DNA from: Gammaproteobacteria bacterium
GTDB lineage: Bacteria; Pseudomonadota; Gammaproteobacteria; SZUA-229
Direction of reading: 5' to 3'
Assembly: GCA_003229115.1 (NCBI GenBank)
Contig: QIHT01000188.1
Location: forward strand, 1 to 34,210
Length of the DNA stretch: 34,210 nucleotides
Both the position numbers and the translations under genes were made by a program. The notes beneath the pieces are model-generated. The model was not told the origin of the DNA. It ran no database searches and worked only from the letters and a program-made list of their open reading frames with translations. Below, one piece after another: positions 33,640 through 34,210 of the stretch (its first letter is position 1; every line of letters starts with the position of its first letter).

Positions 33640-33671
33640 GTTGGGTTACGGCAAAAAACGCCTAACCCAAC
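33640..33671. repeat. Dispersed palindromic repeat of the GTTGGGTTA/TAACCCAAC type
   Basis: GTTGGGTTA (33640-33648) and TAACCCAAC (33663-33671) flank CGGCAAAAAACGCC. The same kind of element is common between genes in beta- and gammaproteobacteria. Confidence 0.75.
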
Positions 33672-33767
33672 CTACAGACTGCTGATACAGTATCTCCATT
33701 ATTGAGTTTTTATTTGGTTTTTATCTTTTTTGTTTTTGACCTACCCCCCCCCACTTGAGCTCACAGA

Positions 33768-34147
33768 GGAACGAATGCGGTGTTCGGAGGCTTTCCGCGA
33801 GGATGTCTGAGCCCATGTGGTTTATGGGCGAGTTCCGCAGCGGCCGAACAGTGCGTGAGTGACGAAGGAACCCTCGGTGCTTTTCCGAGGGTGAGCGATT
33901 CGGGGCGGCATTTTTCTGGTTACTCTTTTGTTGCTGTAGACAAATCAGAACAGGAAAAAGCAAAAGCATGGATTGCCGCGCTACCGCTCGCAATGACGGC
34001 AAACAAAAACCAGAATCCCTCACATCCGTTCGGGATGACATTCTAATTAGATAAAACAGACTCCTCAGGATGACAAGCTATAGATTGCCACGCTACCGCT
34101 CGCAATGATGGCAGGGAACTGGATTCCGGCTAAATGCATGCCGGAAT
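33768..34147. repeat. Cluster of dispersed repeats at the right end
   Basis: A non-coding block from about 33768 to 33920 (TGTTCGGAGGCTTTCCGCGA onward) looks like a widespread repeat remnant. Then two 32-nt copies of ATTGCCGCGCTACCGCTCGC-type sequence lie at 33969-34000 and 34081-34112 (three mismatches), and a palindrome ATTCCGGC/GCCGGAAT at 34123-34147. I see no gene between the lipoprotein start and 34176. Confidence 0.65.
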
Positions 34148-34176
34148 GACGGCAAATAGAAAGAGAAGACTAAAAA

Positions 34177-34210
34177 TCACCCCAACTCTTTTCCCTCTGC
34201 CAGCGTATCC
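34177..34210 (-). CDS. Possible last codons of a minus-strand gene running out of the window
   Basis: Read on the minus strand, the end of the window encodes DTLAEGKELG followed by TGA at 34179-34177. The composition is protein-like and it sits just outside the repeat cluster. Only 10 codons are visible, so this is tentative. Confidence 0.25.
   Translation of the reverse strand, partial: DTLAEGKELG

Noticed and set aside
33721-34046. Overlapping open frames on both strands at the right end
   Set aside because: Both are translations of dispersed repeat sequence with no protein-like motifs.
1-34210. tRNA or rRNA genes
   Set aside because: I found no cloverleaf-compatible or rRNA-like sequence on either strand by eye.

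Overview
The window looks like chromosomal DNA of a facultatively anaerobic, sulfur-oxidizing gammaproteobacterium. The evidence is a dissimilatory APS reductase operon of the sulfur-oxidizer type (aprM-aprB-aprA), a periplasmic nitrate reductase operon (napFDABC), the proteobacterial oxygen-independent ubiquinone genes (ubiT, ubiU, ubiV) and a split class II ribonucleotide reductase as in Pseudomonas. I cannot name the genus. Many dispersed inverted repeats fill the non-coding gaps.

Layout. 1-5589 (+): the 3' end of a NapA-like molybdoenzyme, then a Tat-exported NapG-like ferredoxin, a NapH-like membrane protein, a FixH-like membrane-anchored periplasmic protein, a second larger NapH-like protein and a second NapF/NapG-like ferredoxin. 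No napB, napC or napD accompanies them, so this is a second and less familiar redox module beside the true nap operon. 5626-7440 (+): moaA and a TauE/SafE permease behind a well-formed FNR-type promoter. 7545-14028 (+): napF-napD-napA-napB-napC-pdxS-pdxT-ubiT, tightly packed. 14085-17955 (-): yhcC-ubiU-ubiV-2OG dioxygenase, converging on ubiT. 18395-21282 (-): nrdJa-nrdJb. 21612-24359 (+): ctaA, adk and a hemolysin III protein. 24768-28049: small genes (43-aa membrane peptide, HIT protein, DUF4279-like, TPR, SlyD-like PPIase, unknown). 28174-31447 (-): aprMBA. 32010-33525 (-): a DUF5329-like protein and a glycosidase-like lipoprotein. The right end is mostly dispersed repeats, with perhaps the last codons of another minus-strand gene.

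How it fits together. Four promoters carry an FNR/Anr-type site (TGA-N6-TCA core) at about -41.5 from a plausible start: moaA, napF, yhcC-ubiUV and nrdJ. The yhcC and nrdJ sites are the same 14-mer. The nrdJ promoter also has two NrdR boxes exactly 31 bp apart. The products form a low-oxygen toolkit: molybdenum cofactor (MoaA), nitrate respiration (Nap), quinone made without O2 (UbiTUV), PLP made without the O2-using PdxH step (PdxST) and dNTPs made by an O2-indifferent reductase (NrdJ). The exception is a TauD-type dioxygenase, normally O2-consuming, translationally coupled to ubiV.

The most novel items are the NapA-like/NapGH/FixH/NapH2 module, the pdxST-ubiT extension of the nap operon, the dioxygenase in the ubiUV operon and a three-half-site mutually exclusive palindrome upstream of aprMBA. 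All statements come from reading the sequence; no database search was run.
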